Assembly (NCBI RefSeq): GCF_000332645.1
Contig: NZ_AMXN01000003.1
Span: 310,001-374,000, forward strand
DNA from: Bacillus inaquosorum KCTC 13429
GTDB taxonomy: Bacteria > Bacillota > Bacilli > Bacillales > Bacillaceae
Reading direction: 5' to 3'
Length of the DNA: 64,000 nt
Position 1 is the stretch's first letter; each line of letters starts with the position of its first letter. Below, piece by piece: positions 1 through 8,802 of this stretch. The notes beneath the pieces were generated by a model, which did not search any database, was not told the origin of the DNA, and saw nothing but the letters and a program-made list of their open reading frames with translations. A program made the translations under genes and the position numbers.

Positions 1-766
1 TCACACTTTTGTCATGAAACTCAACCATTGAATGGATGATGCTCTCCTTATGTAAAACTACATCAATTTGTTCATATGGTATATCGAATAGCCAATGTGC
101 CTCGATCACCTCTAATCCCTTATTCATCATTGTAGCCGAATCAATCGTAATTTTTGCACCCATTGACCAATTCGGGTGTTTTAATGCATCCTCAACTGTT
201 ACTGATTCGAGCTCCTCCCGCGTCTTGTCCCGAAAGCTTCCGCCGGATGCCGTAATGATGAGGCGTTCAATGTTTTTAGCCTGTTCGCCTTGAAGGGCTT
301 GAAAAATTGCCGAATGCTCACTGTCAACAGGCAGCAGCGGAACATCATATTTCTTAGCATGTTCTTTTACTATATGCCCTGCAGTGACAAGAGTTTCCTT
401 ATTTGCAAGCGCAATTGTTTTTTTCTGTTCAATTGCCTTTAACGTCGGGATAAGACCGACGCTTCCGAGCAAGGCGTTGACAACAATGTCAACCTCCTCC
501 ATCACTGCTGCTTCTATCAGTCCTTCTTCTCCCAGCCCGATTTGGCACTCAAAAGAAAAAGACATTTGTTTTAATTTATGATATGTATCCAGATCACCGA
601 CAGAGACAAACTTTGGCTGAAAGGCCTCAATCATTGGTACGGCCTTATCAATATTTCTGCCAAACGACATAGATACCAGCTGAAATTGATCTTGATGCGT
701 ACGCAATACGTCAAGAGTCTGTTCGCCGATTGATCCTGTTGCTCCTAAAAGACAAATATTTTTCAA
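1..766 (-). CDS. dxr: 1-deoxy-D-xylulose 5-phosphate reductoisomerase (C-terminus cut by window edge)
   Basis: Second enzyme of the MEP isoprenoid pathway; it converts DXP to 2-C-methyl-D-erythritol 4-phosphate with NADPH. About 255 of the roughly 380 residues usual for the family are visible; the rest lies beyond base 1. The NADPH loop GATGSIG is at residues 8-14, the conserved ANKE near 121-124, and the metal-binding VDSEHS at 147-152. A TTG start at 766 is preferred because AGGAG lies 11 nt upstream; an in-frame GTG at 775 is too close to it. It follows cdsA in a lipid/isoprenoid gene string. No truncation other than the edge. Confidence 0.95.
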   Translation of the reverse strand, partial: MKNICLLGATGSIGEQTLDVLRTHQDQFQLVSMSFGRNIDKAVPMIEAFQPKFVSVGDLDTYHKLKQMSFSFECQIGLGEEGLIEAAVMEEVDIVVNALLGSVGLIPTLKAIEQKKTIALANKETLVTAGHIVKEHAKKYDVPLLPVDSEHSAIFQALQGEQAKNIERLIITASGGSFRDKTREELESVTVEDALKHPNWSMGAKITIDSATMMNKGLEVIEAHWLFDIPYEQIDVVLHKESIIHSMVEFHDKSV

Positions 767-827
767 AGCTGCCACTACTCCTATTCTTTTTGCTGCATGA
801 TCAGTCTCATATTCATATTAGACTTTT

Positions 828-1637
828 TTATGAAAAAAGGGCAAGCAGAAAGTACAAGAAAGGCATGACAAACAAGAAACTGTCAAAACGGTCTAATATA
901 CCGCCATGCCCGGGAAGAATCTTCCCAGAATCCTTTACATCGTAATGTCTTTTCAAGGCGGATTCCACTAAATCTCCAAGTTGTCCGAAAACAGACAAAA
1001 ACAGCGTGATCAAAAGCAGATAGATATACGGGATCGGAAGATGTGCAAAAAGCTGAAAAATCGTCGCCAGTACAAGTGCGATGACAATTCCGCCTGCAAA
1101 GCCTTCCACTGTTTTGTTCGGACTGATTTCAGGCCACAGTTTTCGCTTACCAAGCGCTTTCCCGACAAAATATGCACCGGAATCAGTGGACCAAATCACA
1201 ACACACGCGTAAAAAATGTATGTTAACCCGTATTGGTCAAGATTTCTGATTTCTATAAAATAATGAAAACACATTCCGATGTAAATTGCTGCAAGCGTAA
1301 TAAACCCGACTTCATCAAAAGTAAAGGTGTTTTTCACCAACACTGTGTAAGTCAGCAAAAGCAGTACCGCAAACAAAGCGATTTCCATTTTTGAAATACC
1401 ATTCGCTTCAAAAAACGAATACTGGCTTGGCAATAAGAACATCCACAATAATAAAAGACTGATCAAACCCGGCAGTGAAACCAGCTTCAGCTTTTTCATC
1501 CGTAAAAGCTCAAAAAGCGCCACACTGCCCATAGCATAAATTAATATGGTGAACGGCAATTTCCCGACAATAACCAAAAATAAAAATACAATTGCTGCCA
1601 GAACACCTGTCAAAATTCTTTGTTTCATGTCCACCAT
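828..1637 (-). CDS. cdsA: Phosphatidate cytidylyltransferase
   Basis: Makes CDP-diacylglycerol from phosphatidic acid and CTP, the branch point of phospholipid synthesis, in the cytoplasmic membrane. The 269-residue protein is a series of hydrophobic segments (about eight). The family signature lies near residues 225-250, with S..KR...KD followed by GHGGILDRFDS. It starts 4 nt after uppS stops, so the two are probably co-transcribed and perhaps translationally coupled. An alternative ATG at 1628 (MKQRIL) has better spacing from AGAGG and would give 266 residues; I keep the longer form, whose length I remember for the family in this group. Confidence 0.95.
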   Translation of the reverse strand: MVDMKQRILTGVLAAIVFLFLVIVGKLPFTILIYAMGSVALFELLRMKKLKLVSLPGLISLLLLWMFLLPSQYSFFEANGISKMEIALFAVLLLLTYTVLVKNTFTFDEVGFITLAAIYIGMCFHYFIEIRNLDQYGLTYIFYACVVIWSTDSGAYFVGKALGKRKLWPEISPNKTVEGFAGGIVIALVLATIFQLFAHLPIPYIYLLLITLFLSVFGQLGDLVESALKRHYDVKDSGKILPGHGGILDRFDSFLFVMPFLYFLLALFS

Positions 1638-1640
1638 CCT

Positions 1641-2423
1641 CTAAATTCCGCCAAACCTCCGGCCCCTCTGCTGATATTCTGCTAACGCCTGTAAGAAGTG
1701 ATCTTCTTTAAAGTCAGGCCACAAGACGTCAGTAAAGACAAATTCACTGTAGGCAACCTGCCATAGCATAAAATTGCTCAGTCTAATCTCGCCGCTCGTT
1801 CGAATTAAAAGTTCAGGATCCTGCAAAGATTCAGTCATTAAATAATTAGAAAAAAGCGATTCATCAATGTCTTCAATATCCAAAGAGCCTTCCTTCACTT
1901 TTTCCGCGAGTGCTTTTGCAGCAGTGACAATTTCAGTACGGCCTCCATAATTGAGAGCAAAATTAAGGATCATTCCGTCGTTTTGCGCCGTATCCTCTAC
2001 AGCCTTTTCAATCGCACGTAATGTGTGCGCCGGCAAAGCCGTTTCATCTCCTATGATCCGAACCTGTACATTTTCCTCTACAAGCTCTGGAAGATACGTA
2101 TTTAAAAATTCTTCTGGAAGCTTCATTAAAAAATCGACTTCCATTTTCGGCCTCTTCCAGTTTTCTGTTGAAAATGCATACAATGTCAATACTTTGACAC
2201 CTAGTTCGTTCGCAAGCTTCGTTGTCCTTTTTACCACCTTCATTCCTTCATGGTGGCCTGCAATTCGGGGAAGAGAGCGTTTTTTAGCCCAACGGCCATT
2301 TCCATCCATGATAATGGCGATGTGTTCGGGAATTTCTCCCTTAAGTATGTCTTCTTTTGTATAACGTTCTAAGTTGGAAGCCGCAGTTTGCTGGTTCTTC
2401 CAATTTTTGAGTATGTTGAGCAT
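1641..2423 (-). CDS. uppS: Undecaprenyl pyrophosphate synthase (cis-prenyltransferase)
   Basis: Condenses isopentenyl-PP units onto farnesyl-PP to make C55 undecaprenyl-PP, the lipid carrier for peptidoglycan and teichoic acid. The 260 residues show the family motif IMDGNGRWAK with the catalytic Asp at residue 40. The C-terminal RTSGEIRLSNFMLWQ block near residues 208-222 supplies pyrophosphate-binding Arg residues. It lies between frr and cdsA. A hairpin followed by a U-run sits upstream, so part of its transcription may start locally, although I see no clear promoter. Full length. Confidence 0.96.
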   Translation of the reverse strand: MLNILKNWKNQQTAASNLERYTKEDILKGEIPEHIAIIMDGNGRWAKKRSLPRIAGHHEGMKVVKRTTKLANELGVKVLTLYAFSTENWKRPKMEVDFLMKLPEEFLNTYLPELVEENVQVRIIGDETALPAHTLRAIEKAVEDTAQNDGMILNFALNYGGRTEIVTAAKALAEKVKEGSLDIEDIDESLFSNYLMTESLQDPELLIRTSGEIRLSNFMLWQVAYSEFVFTDVLWPDFKEDHFLQALAEYQQRGRRFGGI

Positions 2424-2493
2424 GAGATTCCTCCGTCACCCAAAAAGGTTGCATTCCCTGCTGATAACCGATGTAATCAACAGTATTAACAAA

Positions 2494-2523
2494 AAAACCC
2501 CCTGTAAACATGAGAGGGTCTTT
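2494..2523 (-). terminator. Intrinsic terminator between frr and uppS
   Basis: On the minus strand, ACCCUC pairs with GGGGGU (one G-U pair) and flanking A/U pairs extend the stem. A run of seven U follows. It would end or attenuate frr transcripts ahead of uppS. Confidence 0.7.
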
Positions 2524-2553
2524 TCACTATTATCTATTGTACATAGTTTTTCA

Positions 2554-3111
2554 TTAAACTTCCATGATTTCTTTTTCTTTGTCTTTTGTGACACTGTCAA
2601 TTTTTGACACATATTCATCTGTCAGTTTTTGAACGTCTTCAGTTGAAGCACGCAGTTCATCCTCAGTAATGTCTCCGTTTTTCTCAAGTTTTTTGAGATC
2701 ATCGTTAGCATCACGGCGAACGTTACGGACAGCTACTTTCGCTTCTTCAGCATATTTTTTCACAACTTTTACTAATTCCTTGCGTCTTTCTTCTGTTAAT
2801 GCCGGAATCGCAATTCGAATCATGTTGCCGTCACTTGTTGGCGTAAGGCCTAAATCAGCTTTTAAAATCGCTTTTTCGATATCGCCGATTGCTGATTTAT
2901 CATATGGCGTTACAACGAGCATACGAGCTTCAGGCACGTTAATAGAAGACAGCTGATTTAAAGGTGTCTGTGCTCCGTAATATTCAACCGTTACTTTATC
3001 TAATAAAGATGGATTTGCACGGCCTGCACGTACTGTAGCCAATTCGCGCTGATAAGCAGCAATTGCTTTTTCCATTTTTTCTTTTGTTTGAGTTAATACT
3101 TCTTTTGACAC
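2554..3111 (-). CDS. frr: Ribosome recycling factor
   Basis: Works with EF-G to split post-termination ribosomes in the cytoplasm. The 185-residue length is normal for RRF. The N-terminal helix has the [17 protein letters not shown] pattern (about residues 18-33). The conserved ITPYDKS-like segment appears as [16 protein letters not shown] (about residues 92-107), and the C-terminal half is charged and helical. One base separates it from pyrH, so the two form one transcription unit ending at the hairpin near 2500. Confidence 0.96.
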   Translation of the reverse strand: MSKEVLTQTKEKMEKAIAAYQRELATVRAGRANPSLLDKVTVEYYGAQTPLNQLSSINVPEARMLVVTPYDKSAIGDIEKAILKADLGLTPTSDGNMIRIAIPALTEERRKELVKVVKKYAEEAKVAVRNVRRDANDDLKKLEKNGDITEDELRASTEDVQKLTDEYVSKIDSVTKDKEKEIMEV

Positions 3112-3112
3112 G

Positions 3113-3835
3113 TTATTTCCCCCTCACGATCGTTCCGATTGATTCACCGATAACGGCACGTTTGATATTTCCTTCTTCCATAATAGAAAAGACGATAAGC
3201 GGAATGTCATTATCCATGCATAAAGATGATGCTGTTGAATCCATGACTTCCAGGCCGTCTTTTAGAACGTCAAGATAAGAAAGTGATTCATACTTAACAG
3301 CTGATTCATCTTTTCTAGGATCAGCATTATACACACCGTCAACATTATTTTTCGCCATTAAAATAACGTCTGCTTCAATTTCAGCAGCCCGCAGTGCAGC
3401 TGTCGTATCAGTTGAGAAATATGGGTTTCCTGTGCCCGCAGCGAAAATAACGACACGTTTTTTCTCTAAGTGGCGTATCGCTTTTCTTCTTATGTACGGT
3501 TCAGCAACTTGTCTCATTTCAATGGATGTTTGCACTCTGGACTGGATTCCGAGTGTTTCCAAGCTGTCTTGAAGAGCAAGCGAATTCATAACTGTCGCCA
3601 GCATTCCCATATAGTCAGCAGTTGCACGGTCCATGCCCAGGTCACTTCCTGTTTTTCCGCGCCATAAGTTGCCGCCGCCTACTACAACAGCCACTTCGAC
3701 ATCAAGCTCAGCGATTTCTTTCACTTGCTTTGCAATGGATTGAATGACAGTTGGGTTAATTCCGTTACCCTGTTCTCCTGCCAATGCTTCCCCGCTAAGC
3801 TTTAATACGATTCGTTTGTATTTTGGTTTTTCCAT
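3113..3835 (-). CDS. pyrH: UMP kinase
   Basis: Phosphorylates UMP to UDP in pyrimidine nucleotide synthesis; bacterial UMP kinases belong to the amino-acid kinase fold and are controlled by GTP and UTP. The 240 residues show [10 protein letters not shown] near residues 10-19, [10 protein letters not shown] near 55-64, and the uridine/phosphate-site stretch [20 protein letters not shown] near 132-151. The ATG at 3835 has GGAGG four bases upstream; an upstream in-frame ATG would add 14 unconserved residues. It has its own candidate promoter and leads into frr. Confidence 0.96.
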   Translation of the reverse strand: MEKPKYKRIVLKLSGEALAGEQGNGINPTVIQSIAKQVKEIAELDVEVAVVVGGGNLWRGKTGSDLGMDRATADYMGMLATVMNSLALQDSLETLGIQSRVQTSIEMRQVAEPYIRRKAIRHLEKKRVVIFAAGTGNPYFSTDTTAALRAAEIEADVILMAKNNVDGVYNADPRKDESAVKYESLSYLDVLKDGLEVMDSTASSLCMDNDIPLIVFSIMEEGNIKRAVIGESIGTIVRGK

Positions 3836-3868
3836 GATAACCTCCAAGTGTAAACATTGCCGTTTTCT

Positions 3869-3897
3869 ATTATGCAAGAGAAAAAAAAGTTTGTAAA
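3869..3897 (-). promoter_or_regulatory. Candidate sigma-A promoter for pyrH-frr
   Basis: The -35 TTTACA (3892-3897) and -10 CATAAT (3869-3874) are 17 bases apart. They lie just downstream of the tsf terminator and about 35 bases before the pyrH start, which fits a separate pyrH-frr transcript. Confidence 0.6.
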
Positions 3898-3906
3898 TAT
3901 AGTTTT

Positions 3907-3937
3907 AAAAATAGGGAACACAAAGTGTGTCCCCTAT
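3907..3937 (-). terminator. Intrinsic terminator after tsf
   Basis: An 11-bp stem (ATAGGGGACAC with GTGTTCCCTAT, one G-U pair) has a 5-base loop (stem 3911-3937) and is followed by UUUU. It is the end of the rpsB-tsf unit. Confidence 0.8.
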
Positions 3938-3980
3938 ACTGCCTGAAAAGACGCGATTTGGCCGCGAAATCTTTTCGCCA

Positions 3981-4862
3981 TTATTTTTTCACTTGGTTCA
4001 TTACTTCTTCAGCAAAGTTTTCTTGACGTTTTTCGATGCCTTCTCCAACCTCATAGCGGACATAAGTTTGAACAGTTGCGTTTTTCGCTGCAACAACTTG
4101 TTTTACTTTTTCATCTGGGTTTTTAACGAACGCTTGGTCTAAAAGACAAATTTCTTCGAAGAATTTGTTCAGACGGCCTTCAACCATTTTCGCTACGATG
4201 TTTTCAGGTTTGCCTTCTTGAAGGGCTTGCTGAGTTAAGATTTGACGCTCATGGTTTGCTTCTTCTTCAGATACTTGATCACGAGAAATGTAACGAGGGT
4301 TAACCGCGGCAACGTGCATTGCGATATCTTTCGCAGTTTCTTCGTCAGTTGTACCGTTCAGAACAGTTAATACGCCGATGCGGCCGCCCATGTGAAGGTA
4401 AGCACCGAATGCAGAGTTTTCGTCTTTTGTAAGAACTGTAAAGCGGCGAAGAGTGATTTTCTCACCGATTTTAGCAACTGCGCTTGTGATGTACTCTTCA
4501 ACAGTAGAGCCGTTTTCCATTTTTTGACCCATTGCTTCTTCAACATCTGCTGGAGTATTTGCAAGAAGGTGATCAGCTAAAGTGTTAAGAAGCTCTTTGA
4601 AGCCTTCGTTTTTCGCAACGAAGTCAGTTTCAGAGTTTACTTCTAAGATAACACCTTTGTTGCCGTCAGTTTTAATAAGAGTAGACCCTTCTGCTGCGAT
4701 ACGGTCAGCTTTTTTCGCTGCTTTCGCAATCCCTTTTTCTCTTAAAAGGTCAATTGCTTTGTCCATATCTCCGTCAGTTTCAGTTAACGCTTTTTTACAA
4801 TCCATCATGCCCGCGCCAGTTTTTTCACGCAGTTCTTTTACTTGCTGTGCAGTAATTGCCAT
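3981..4862 (-). CDS. tsf: Translation elongation factor Ts
   Basis: Guanine-nucleotide exchange factor for EF-Tu. The 293 residues have the N-terminal UBA-like domain with [19 protein letters not shown] (residues 8-26). The TDFVAKN motif that contacts EF-Tu is near residues 79-85, and the dimerisation and C-terminal modules follow. It is downstream of rpsB, the usual bacterial pair, with a strong hairpin between them that could lower its output relative to S2. Confidence 0.97.
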   Translation of the reverse strand: MAITAQQVKELREKTGAGMMDCKKALTETDGDMDKAIDLLREKGIAKAAKKADRIAAEGSTLIKTDGNKGVILEVNSETDFVAKNEGFKELLNTLADHLLANTPADVEEAMGQKMENGSTVEEYITSAVAKIGEKITLRRFTVLTKDENSAFGAYLHMGGRIGVLTVLNGTTDEETAKDIAMHVAAVNPRYISRDQVSEEEANHERQILTQQALQEGKPENIVAKMVEGRLNKFFEEICLLDQAFVKNPDEKVKQVVAAKNATVQTYVRYEVGEGIEKRQENFAEEVMNQVKK

Positions 4863-4913
4863 TTGTATTCCTCCTTATATGTTAAACAAGAGTATGTATC
4901 TTACACATTTTTC

Positions 4914-4955
4914 TTGAAAAAAGGTGATAAAAGGCAGTCCCTCTTATCACCTTTT
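4914..4955 (-). terminator. Strong hairpin between rpsB and tsf (terminator or attenuator)
   Basis: A perfect 12-bp stem, AAAAGGTGATAA with TTATCACCTTTT (arms 4944-4955 and 4919-4930), has a 13-base loop and starts only 7 bases after the rpsB stop. The U-rich 3' arm continues into UU. Because tsf has no evident promoter of its own in the 100-base gap, partial readthrough is likely. Confidence 0.7.
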
Positions 4956-4962
4956 GAATAGG

Positions 4963-5799
<837 letters not shown>

Positions 5800-5821
5800 T
5801 GTGTATTTAACACCAAGACAT

Positions 5822-5850
5822 AATATAACACAGCTTTATCCGACAATCAA
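5822..5850 (-). promoter_or_regulatory. Sigma-A promoter for rpsB-tsf
   Basis: The -35 TTGATT (5845-5850) and -10 TATATT (5822-5827) have a 17-base spacer. The -35 overlaps the swrB stop codon, so ribosomal genes restart transcription right at the end of the fla/che operon. Confidence 0.7.
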
Positions 5851-6350
5851 GAATCCTTTACACCTTTGGAGCGAAATTTTAAAAATAGCTCGATTTCTGT
5901 CTTCCCACTCTTCAGTTTCTGGGCAATTTGACTGGCCGAATACCCCTGCTCATATAATTCTATGACCTGGTCTTCAAATGATTGGACATCGCTGTTTACG
6001 CTCTCTTCCTGAAGCTCAACCGCAGTAATCAGACCTTCAATATGTTCAGGAAGATTCTCTTCTTCTTGAACTGCATCCCGCTCTGAATATTTTTCAGAGT
6101 GCTGAAGGTCTGGCTTTTTGGTTTCTTCCTCAGTTTGACTTGAAGGTGGACCGGTATTTTCTATCAGTTTCTCATTTTCTTCTTTTAATTCAAGAAGAAA
6201 TGCCGCCAAGGTGTTTTCCGTCTCTTCAAGTATCTTCTTTTGCTGTTTTTCTGTTTCTTTCACAGCCGCGAGCCTCGTATACAGAATAATGACAGCGTAC
6301 AAAAGAGCGCCGTGGAGCGTAAAGCTTAAAAGCCATAATAGTGTTGACAT
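5847..6350 (-). CDS. swrB: Swarming motility protein SwrB
   Basis: Last gene of the fla/che operon. In B. subtilis SwrB promotes assembly of the basal body/export apparatus and so activates sigma-D. The 167-residue protein has one N-terminal membrane segment (about residues 3-22). A Glu/Lys-rich coiled middle follows, and the C-terminal EQGYSASQIAQKLKSGKTEI block resembles a small helix-turn-helix. The ATG at 6350 is preferred; a GTG at 6359 would add three residues. It follows sigD by 28 bases. Confidence 0.9.
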   Translation of the reverse strand: MSTLLWLLSFTLHGALLYAVIILYTRLAAVKETEKQQKKILEETENTLAAFLLELKEENEKLIENTGPPSSQTEEETKKPDLQHSEKYSERDAVQEEENLPEHIEGLITAVELQEESVNSDVQSFEDQVIELYEQGYSASQIAQKLKSGKTEIELFLKFRSKGVKDS

Positions 6351-6378
6351 GTTTTTCACTCGCTAACCATGAAATTCA

Positions 6379-7143
6379 TTATTGAATCACTTTTTCCAGC
6401 AGATTCTTTAATTTAAATAGTGCCTTTGAATGGATCTGTGATATGCGGGACGTAGATAGATTTAATACTTGTCCGATTTCTGTCAATGTCAACTCCTCTT
6501 TGTAGAACAAACTGACCACCAGCTGTTCTTTTTCAGAGAGTTCGTGAATTTTTTCAGCAAGCTGTGCAATCAGTTCATCCTTCATAATCTTTTCTTCAGG
6601 CGGCACATTTTTGTCATCTCTGATCATGACCTGAATGTTTTCACCGTCATCTTGATCATGGAGCTTTTCATCAATTGACAGCAGATTTGCAAAAAAACCT
6701 TCATTCATTGTTGACACTACATCCTGTACCGTCATTCCGAGTTCCTCTGCAATTTCTGCGGGCGATACGTTCCGAAGATAGCGCTGTTCAAGCTTTTCAA
6801 TTGCTGCTTCAACCTTCTTTGTTTTTTCACGTGAGGTTCTGGGCAGCCAATCTTCTTTACGAAGCCCGTCTATGATTGCGCCGCGAATTCTAAACGAGGC
6901 GTAGGTATCAAATTTTAAGTCCCGGCTGGGGTCAAATTTTTCAAGGGCATCATATAAACCAAGCATACCAAGGCTCATAAGATCGTCTTTATGCACTGAT
7001 TTAGGCAGTCCGACAGAAATTCTGCCTACATGATATGTGACAAGCGGCATGTAACGGCGCATTAAATCGTCACCGGCTTTAGGATCTTTCCACTCTTTCC
7101 AGCGCGTCCAAAGCACCTGATCTTCATAATTCAAGGATTGCAT
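6379..7143 (-). CDS. sigD: RNA polymerase sigma factor SigD (sigma-28 class, FliA family)
   Basis: Directs transcription of late flagellar, chemotaxis-receptor and autolysin genes. The 254 residues show region 2 with DLMSLGMLGLYDALEKFDPS and KFDTYASFRIRGAIIDGLR (about residues 54-98). The region 4 helix-turn-helix is LTLTEIGQVLNLSTSRISQI (about residues 219-238). It lies near the far end of a roughly 26-kb operon; in B. subtilis this distal position is known to contribute to on/off heterogeneity of motility. It starts after cheD with a 22-base gap. Confidence 0.97.
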   Translation of the reverse strand: MQSLNYEDQVLWTRWKEWKDPKAGDDLMRRYMPLVTYHVGRISVGLPKSVHKDDLMSLGMLGLYDALEKFDPSRDLKFDTYASFRIRGAIIDGLRKEDWLPRTSREKTKKVEAAIEKLEQRYLRNVSPAEIAEELGMTVQDVVSTMNEGFFANLLSIDEKLHDQDDGENIQVMIRDDKNVPPEEKIMKDELIAQLAEKIHELSEKEQLVVSLFYKEELTLTEIGQVLNLSTSRISQIHSKALFKLKNLLEKVIQ

Positions 7144-7165
7144 TGTTATCCCCCTAATACCTTAA

Positions 7166-7666
7166 TTAAATCGTTTTTTCACCTTGTTTAACAGTTCGAA
7201 TATGCAGCATGCAGGACTTCGGTTCAAATTCTATCGTCCGGCCGCTTGAGCCGCCCGTATCTTCACTCATAATAGGAATATTATATAAAGACAGCTGTTC
7301 CTTTATCGCTAATACATTTCTCGGTCCGATCTTCATCAAATCATTTGTCGATTTAAACTTAAACATCTCTGACCCGCCCGCAAGCTTTGCTTTTAATGCA
7401 AATTTCCGGCAACCCGCTTCTACCAGCATATCAATCGTGGTCTTTACGGCGGTGTCAGCATATTTAGCCCGATTGAGTTCGGCAGTTTTAGATAACGTTG
7501 AATCCGGCAGCATAACATGGACAAGGCCCGCCGTTTGCTTTTCTTTATCATAAAGCACCAGCCCCACACACGATCCCAAACCAGAGGTCCGGATGGTGTC
7601 CGGGAAGCGGGCGATCTTCACGTCAGCAATTCCTACCTTTACAACAACAGCATCAGTTGTACTCAT
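7166..7666 (-). CDS. cheD: Chemoreceptor glutamine deamidase CheD
   Basis: Deamidates glutamines on methyl-accepting chemotaxis receptors and binds CheC, raising CheC phosphatase activity. The 166 residues carry the catalytic pair Cys33 (in GLGSCVGLVLYD) and His50 (in GLVHVMLPDS), with conserved Thr/Ser nearby. It overlaps cheC by four bases (ATGA), which suggests translational coupling of the two binding partners. Confidence 0.96.
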   Translation of the reverse strand: MSTTDAVVVKVGIADVKIARFPDTIRTSGLGSCVGLVLYDKEKQTAGLVHVMLPDSTLSKTAELNRAKYADTAVKTTIDMLVEAGCRKFALKAKLAGGSEMFKFKSTNDLMKIGPRNVLAIKEQLSLYNIPIMSEDTGGSSGRTIEFEPKSCMLHIRTVKQGEKTI

Positions 7667-8292
7667 AATGATGCACCCAAGGCGACAAAGAGCTTTTCAA
7701 ATGAATCATAGTCCGGCAGCATAAACATATGCGCTTTCAGCTCCTGCTGATGGCTTTGGTCAAAAATCGACGTGTCGACAACAATAGCGTGTTCTCCAAC
7801 CTGACTGAGCTCCATCAGCCCTTCGCTGATCACAGCGCCGAACATATCCAATGAAACTTCAGGAACACTAGGATAAAGCTGTAGTTTCGTCAAATCCGCC
7901 AAGGCCGTTAAATATGATCCTGCTAAAATATTGCCCAGTTCATGCAAAGCGGATGAACTCATATGATCTTCGCCTAAGTCCTCTATATCAAAATCGGGGT
8001 TTCCAATCAGCTCTCTGATAAACTGCTCCGCCTGATAAAAAGGCATTATAAAGAACATCGAACCCGTTAAATCGCCTTCCATTCTTAAAAAGATGCTGGC
8101 AACCGGGATATCAGCGCCGCCGAAAAAATCGACAAGCTCATCGAAAGACAGCAGCTTTGCAAACGGGACTTCCATATCTATCTTTCTATTTAACAGCTGG
8201 GCCATTGCAGAGGCGGAGTGGCCGGCGCCAATATTGCCGACTTCCCGCAAAATGTCCATCTGCTCTTCTTTGATTCCATTAAAAATACTCAT
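7663..8292 (-). CDS. cheC: CheY-P phosphatase CheC
   Basis: Removes phosphate from CheY-P as part of the CheC/CheD adaptation system. The 209 residues have two copies of the phosphatase motif E-x2-N. The first is REVGNIGAGHS with Glu17 and Asn20, the second HELGNILAG with Glu118 and Asn121. Both copies look complete, as expected for the two-site CheC class. Downstream partner cheD overlaps it. Confidence 0.96.
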   Translation of the reverse strand: MSIFNGIKEEQMDILREVGNIGAGHSASAMAQLLNRKIDMEVPFAKLLSFDELVDFFGGADIPVASIFLRMEGDLTGSMFFIMPFYQAEQFIRELIGNPDFDIEDLGEDHMSSSALHELGNILAGSYLTALADLTKLQLYPSVPEVSLDMFGAVISEGLMELSQVGEHAIVVDTSIFDQSHQQELKAHMFMLPDYDSFEKLFVALGASL

Positions 8293-8310
8293 GTCATAAC
8301 CCCTTTAAGA

Positions 8311-8781
8311 TTAAGCTTGATCGGGCACAGCGGACTGAGATGATTCTTTATCCAAAACCGCGTTCGCATCAATAATATTTAATAGCCTGTTCTCTTGCTT
8401 CACAATCTGTTTGATCGACACATCCGTATCTTTCTGGATGCTTTCTGGAGCGGATTCTATTTCACTTTCGTGTACGGTGATCACATCATTGGCTTCATCC
8501 ACAATCCAGCCGACTTCAGTATCGCGATAAGCAATAATGATAATTCGTGTTTCATCCGTAATTTCATACTCTGGCAAATTCAGGCGCTTTCTTAAATCAA
8601 TAACCGGAGTCACCACTCCGCGCAAATTGATTACCCCGCAAATATATGGTTCGACGCCAGGCACTCTCGTTGGTTTTTGCCATTTTTCAATTGATTTCAC
8701 CTGAGTGACAGAAATAGCATATTCTTTGCCATTTACCACAAAGACAATCATTTTTTCGCCTGTTTTAATTTCTGCAGTCAT
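8311..8781 (-). CDS. cheW: Chemotaxis coupling protein CheW
   Basis: Links receptors to the CheA kinase in polar signalling arrays. The 156 residues form a single CheW (SH3-like) domain with VNGKEYAI near 16-23, the receptor/kinase contact PYICGVINLRGVVTPVIDLR near 45-64, and RLLNIIDANAVL near the end. The start at 8781 has GAGGAGG six or seven bases upstream; three extra residues are possible upstream. It follows cheA by 21 bases. Confidence 0.96.
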   Translation of the reverse strand: MTAEIKTGEKMIVFVVNGKEYAISVTQVKSIEKWQKPTRVPGVEPYICGVINLRGVVTPVIDLRKRLNLPEYEITDETRIIIIAYRDTEVGWIVDEANDVITVHESEIESAPESIQKDTDVSIKQIVKQENRLLNIIDANAVLDKESSQSAVPDQA

Positions 8782-8802
8782 GTGAGACACCTCCTCGAAT
8801 GG

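Noticed and set aside
2436-2618. Small minus-strand frame overlapping the end of frr
   Set aside because: It sits over the frr end and the frr terminator in another frame and lacks a ribosome-binding site.
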